NCBI GenBank assembly: GCA_949825025.1
Contig: OX463778.1
Span: 11,932,171 to 11,996,170, forward strand
From: Siphlonurus alternatus
Taxonomy: Eukaryota > Arthropoda > Insecta > Ephemeroptera > Siphlonuridae
Length of the DNA stretch: 64,000 nucleotides
Direction of reading: 5' to 3'
Shown: positions 60,269-64,000 of the stretch, in pieces
Numbering within the stretch: the first letter of the stretch is position 1
Layout of the letters: the number at the start of each line of letters is the position of its first letter
Program-made: the position numbers and the translations under genes
The notes under the pieces: generated by a model
Databases searched by the model: none
What the model was told of the DNA's origin: nothing
What the model saw: only the letters and a program-made list of their open reading frames with translations

Positions 60269-61137
60269 CAGTGATGCAACGCTTCGCGAAGCTTCGCGCG
60301 AAATTTCGCTAGTTTCGCGAATATTCGCGAAGTTTCGCAAGCCAAGTTTCGCGAAAGTTTCGCGCGAAACTTCGCGAAATTGATATATTTGAATTTCCCG
60401 CTCTACTTTTTCGAATCGTATTTAAGGTAGAGATAATATGGATCAGCTGGCCCAATGCTAAAAAAATCCCATTCATAAAAATTATGAAAAAATTTTAAAA
60501 TGTTCTCCTCTACATCCCCTATCAGTAGGTAAAATATCAGGTATACAAAAACGAGCTAGTTTTTGAGTTATTAATTTTTAAAGTTGACCAAATTTAACAT
60601 GGAAGTTCCATTTCTCCATGTTAAAGTAGTCAACTTTAAAATTTCATAACTTGAAAACTAGCTCGTTTTTGTATACCTGATATTTTACCTACTGATAAGG
60701 GATGTAGAGGAGAACATTTTAAAATTTTTTCATAATTTTTATGAATGGGATTTTTTTAGCATTGGGCCAGCTGATCCGTATTATCTCTACCTTAATGAAT
60801 ACGCCGTTTTTCTTCCTAATTTTACTTTAATGACAGGTTTAATTGCATAAATGAATTAAAAAAGAGTTCAATTTAATTTATTAGATATAAAAGAATTTAT
60901 TAATTTTTTATTAATTTTAAAAATTACTTTTAATTATTTTTAAAATCATTTAACACATTCGAGGTTAGACAGGTCATGAAAGGGTCCATTTTATCCTGTT
61001 TTCTTAATTTTTTGATGAATATTGGAAAAATCGCATTGCGACAGTCATTTTTTAAATTTCGCGAAATTTTCGCGAAGTTTCGCGAATATTCGCGAAAGTT
61101 TCGCACACCATGTTTCGCGCGAAGTTTTGCATCTCTG
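60269..61137. mobile_element. hAT-like MITE with GCGAA repeats, split by a TTAA element
   Basis: Exact 8-bp target duplication TACGTAAT (60261-60268, 61138-61145). Termini CAGTGATGCAACGCTTCGCG and CGCGAAGTTTTGCATCTCTG. Both ends hold dense TTTCGCGAA/TTCGCGAA motifs. The 366-bp TTAA foldback at 60426-60791 lies inside, so the element itself is about 500 bp. No transposase. Confidence 0.92.
60426..60791. mobile_element. TTAA-flanked foldback nested in the hAT-like MITE
   Basis: GGTAGAGATAATATGGATCAGC ... GCTGATCCGTATTATCTCTACC, TTAA at 60422-60425 and 60792-60795. The core (AAAATATCAGGTATACAAAA) is shared with family T although the termini differ. Confidence 0.92.
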
Positions 61138-61145
61138 TACGTAAT

Positions 61146-61830
61146 ATCCATGCACGATTATTGTGAAAAAAAAAAAAAAAATATAAAAGACAAAGAAATT
61201 TTTGTCTCAGCCTCGTCACAATGCATAAGAATGATTTTTTCAATTTCATATATTATTGGAAATTTCCATCAAGTGAATATCATCAATATTAAAGGAGATT
61301 ATATTTTTGTGCAAAGTTTTTTACTTATTTTTTATTCAAAATTTAATCGAAAAGTATGTAGTGACTTCATTTCACGTACGCAGTATAAATATGCATACTT
61401 GCGCGTATATGCAAAATATATCTATTCCGCAATTTTGGAAGAAATATGCTAAGCTGTTTTGCGAATGCAATCGACAAAAAAGGGGCATGGAGTTGCAAAA
61501 TCATTTGCGTCCGTACATTTTCGTAAATATTCAAAACCACATTCCTATGAATTTTTTATTTTTTTAATGATAAAAATTTTAAAAAATGTCCCTTTTATAA
61601 ATTTTGTCCGAAAGCGGTACATTTAGGCGTCCCGAGAGCCTCTTTGGGGACACCGGGACATGGTACTCTAAAACGCCCTGACTCCACGGCACAGTAGGGC
61701 ACAATTGGGCACAGTTAAGGTTCACAGTTAGGTAAGCTGTAATGCCCATGAGTATCCAGTAGGGCACAGTGTTTATATTAGGTACCCCACCCACGAGAAA
61801 ATAAGAGTGAAAGCTCACAACAAATTCACT
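61146..61830. other. Intergenic, no gene seen
   Basis: AT-rich to about 61580. Then 61580-61790 is GC-richer with CCGGGACATGGTAC and repeated GGGCACA motifs, possibly another worn transposon end. Confidence 0.4.
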
Positions 61831-62435
61831 CGCACATATTGACTCCAATTAACCTAAATTTCGCCCCTTTTTGGAGTCAATATGCGCGAGCGAATTAACG
61901 TGTATTGATGCACTTTGGCGTTGTTTGGTACTTTATATTGACGCATTTTCACGTATATTGATGAATATTGACGAGTATTGACGTGAATGCCTGCCGAAAT
62001 ACTTCGCTCGACTTCACGCACTTTCAGGTATATTGGCTCGCGCATATTGACTCCAATTCACCTAAATTTCGCCCCTTTTTAGAGTCAATATGCGCAAGTG
62101 AATTAACGTGTATTGATGCACTTTGGCGATGTTTGGTACTTTATATTGACGCATTTTCACGCATTTTGATTAATATTGACGAGTATTGACGTAAATGCCT
62201 GCCGAAATACTTCGCTCGACTTGACGCACTTTCAGGTATATTGGCTCGCGCATATTGACTCCAATTCACCTAAATTTCGCCCCTTTTCTGAGTCAATATG
62301 CGCGAGTGAATTTGATATCATATATTGGCACATTTTCATGTAATTTGATTAATATTAACAAATATTGACGTAAATGCCTGCCACCAAAATACTTCGCTCG
62401 AATTCACACACTTTCAGGTATACTGGCTCGCACAT
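61831..62435 (+). repeat. 207-bp tandem repeat, three copies
   Basis: Copies start near 61831, 62041 and 62248. Each opens with a hairpin, CGCATATTGACTC ... GAGTCAATATGCGC, around CCTAAATTTCGCCCC, followed by GTATTGACG-rich sequence. The third copy is the most diverged. Confidence 0.9.
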
Positions 62436-62489
62436 TTTGACGCCTTTTCGTGAACTTTCACACTTTCATTGATTAATTTTTTTCCCAAA

Positions 62490-62990
62490 GTCCATTCATT
62501 CAAATTCACTTATTTTGACGCTTTTTCAGGAACTTTCACGCTTTTATCAACCATAATTTTTTACAATGTCCAGTCATTCAAATTCACTCATTTTGACGCT
62601 TTTTCACGAACTTTCACACTTTTATCAACCATTATTTTTTACAAAGTTCAGTCCTTCAAATTCACTCATTTTGACGCTTTTTCACGAACTTTCACGCTTT
62701 TATCAACCATAATTTTTTTACAAAGTCCATTCATTCAAATTCACTCATTTTGACGCTTTTTCACGAACTTTCACGCTTTTATCAACCATAATTTTTTACA
62801 ATGTCCAGTCATTCAAATTCACTCATTTTGACGCTTTTTCACGAACTTTCACACTTTTATCAACCATTATTTTTTACAAAGTTCAGTCCTTCAAATTCAC
62901 TCATTTTGACGCTTTTTCATGAACTTTCATGCTTCTATCAACCATATTATTTTGCAAAGTCCAGTCATTCAAATTTAATATTTTTCAAAC
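62490..62990 (+). repeat. 78-bp tandem repeat, about 6-7 copies
   Basis: The unit starts CAAATTCACTCATTTTGACG and includes ACGAACTTTCAC and TATCAACCAT. Starts are near 62501, 62580, 62657, 62736, 62814, 62892 and 62970. 78 is a multiple of 3, which is why short ORFs stay open. Decayed units continue to about 63110 and reappear at 63930-64000. Confidence 0.92.
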
Positions 62991-63009
62991 CTTTTCACGA
63001 AATTTCATA

Positions 63010-64000
63010 CATTTAACAAGTAATTTTTTCACAAAGTCTATACATGCAAAATTCATTCATTTCCACGAATTTTCACACCATCATTTACCAAATTTTTACA
63101 CATATGGTCTCATGCATTTTTCGTCGCAGGCTAGCTCACCAAACCATTTTGGAAGTGAATGCAGTCCCATGGCTTCAGTCCATGGATACCTGAAATGTAC
63201 GAAAAATCCACAAAGAAACGCGCGCAAATTTTTACGTACAGTAATAAAGATTGTTCTCATTTGTCAAACATCGAAAGCAAAATAAAAACAATAATTTTTA
63301 CAAACAGAAATATAGGCCGGTATACAGATATACATCAGCTAGTAAAATGAGAGGCTTAATAATAATAATTATAATAATAATAGATAATTAATAATATTAT
63401 AATAATAATATAATAATTATAAAAAAAAACCCTACTAGGCTGACTATATATAGCAGTATAAGGTTTTCACTACTTTTTAATGATTCCTTTGAATAATTTA
63501 ACTTTTAAAGGAATTATTTTTATACTTCGCCATAATTAAATAAATTAAGAACTGTTTTTACTTATCTGATAGAACTTCTCGTCGTGGCTTATTAATCTTC
63601 GACATTTTATGCGACTCCAAATCTGACATTTTGAAAACTCGACCGGCAAAAATGCAACATTGAATTTTCTCTTTTTACATCATAAAAAGTGCGAAAAAAT
63701 GGCAAATATTAACACTGGACAAACGAATGGTAACCTAACTTCATTGTAATTAACTATTTAATGTTCAGGAATAGGTAAAACTTCACTTAAACACCTCATA
63801 AATCACCATAACCACACGTGGAGCTTTCTATAACCTCTCGGCGTCAGCCATCTTGTGTTACTACCAACCGCCAAGTCACATGACTTCCGGTCATGTGACC
63901 AGATTTGTAGAACATTTTTTTCATGAAGTCCCCTCATGCATATTCACGCATTTTCACACTTTTCCACGCACTTTCACCCATTTGTCGACCAACATTTTTC
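63010..64000. other. Window end; possible minus-strand 5' exons
   Basis: No gene can be supported. The minus strand has two short starts: MSDLESHKMSKINKPRREVL (about 63632 downwards) and MADAER near 63850. Both lie near GC-richer sequence that could be a promoter, but neither has visible downstream exons. 63360-63430 is (TAA)n-like. Confidence 0.2.

Noticed and set aside
60976..61452. 158-codon plus-strand ORF
   Set aside because: It starts in the hAT-like MITE and runs over its GCGAA repeats and target duplication into AT-rich sequence; no recognisable domain.
62469..63016. Repeat protein encoded by the 78-bp array
   Set aside because: Open only because 78 is divisible by 3; the frame shifts between units and there is no homology or splice context.

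Overview
The window is animal nuclear DNA. Four spliced genes with canonical GT-AG introns (plus one GC-AG intron) encode clear orthologues of animal proteins. They are AATF/Che-1, the mitochondrial ATP synthase alpha subunit, a PRMT2-like arginine methyltransferase and a Vasa/DDX4 germline helicase. Exons are GC-rich and sit in a very AT-rich background full of microsatellites, foldback elements and non-LTR retrotransposons. This fits an invertebrate and possibly an early-branching one such as a sponge, but the sequence alone does not name the species. No bacterial features were seen.

Layout. 1-3630 is a tandem satellite whose 146-bp unit holds two hairpins. 4734-12519 (+) is AATF in 8 exons. 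13134-14220 is a palindromic element carrying a 5S rRNA-derived SINE. 14692-25700 (+) is ATP synthase alpha in 11 exons; intron 1 holds a 4.2-kb composite palindrome and intron 4 a 1.95-kb one. 25978-40100 (-) is the PRMT in 5 exons. It is tail-to-tail with ATP synthase, and its 9.86-kb last intron is packed with nested retroelements. 40101-49980 is intergenic and rich in foldbacks, a LINE RNase H remnant and a hAT-like MITE. 49998-56692 (+) is Vasa in 11 exons, with three different long hairpins in its introns. 56880-64000 holds more foldbacks, hAT-like elements and two tandem arrays (207 bp and 78 bp).

The four genes do not form an operon or shared pathway. AATF serves ribosome biogenesis, ATP synthase oxidative phosphorylation, PRMT arginine methylation and Vasa germline RNA biology. 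Vasa has an RGG-rich N-terminus of the kind PRMTs modify, but linkage to this PRMT is not evidence of a partnership.

The most distinctive content is the repeats. There is a burst of TTAA-flanked foldback elements (about 330-400 bp, nearly all stem). There are hAT-like elements with CAG termini, two of them with exact 8-bp target duplications. There are palindromes inserted in palindromes, and retroelements nested up to three levels. Several unrelated-looking palindromes share short peptide-level similarity in their arms. I found no transposase in the window, so these elements are probably mobilised in trans.
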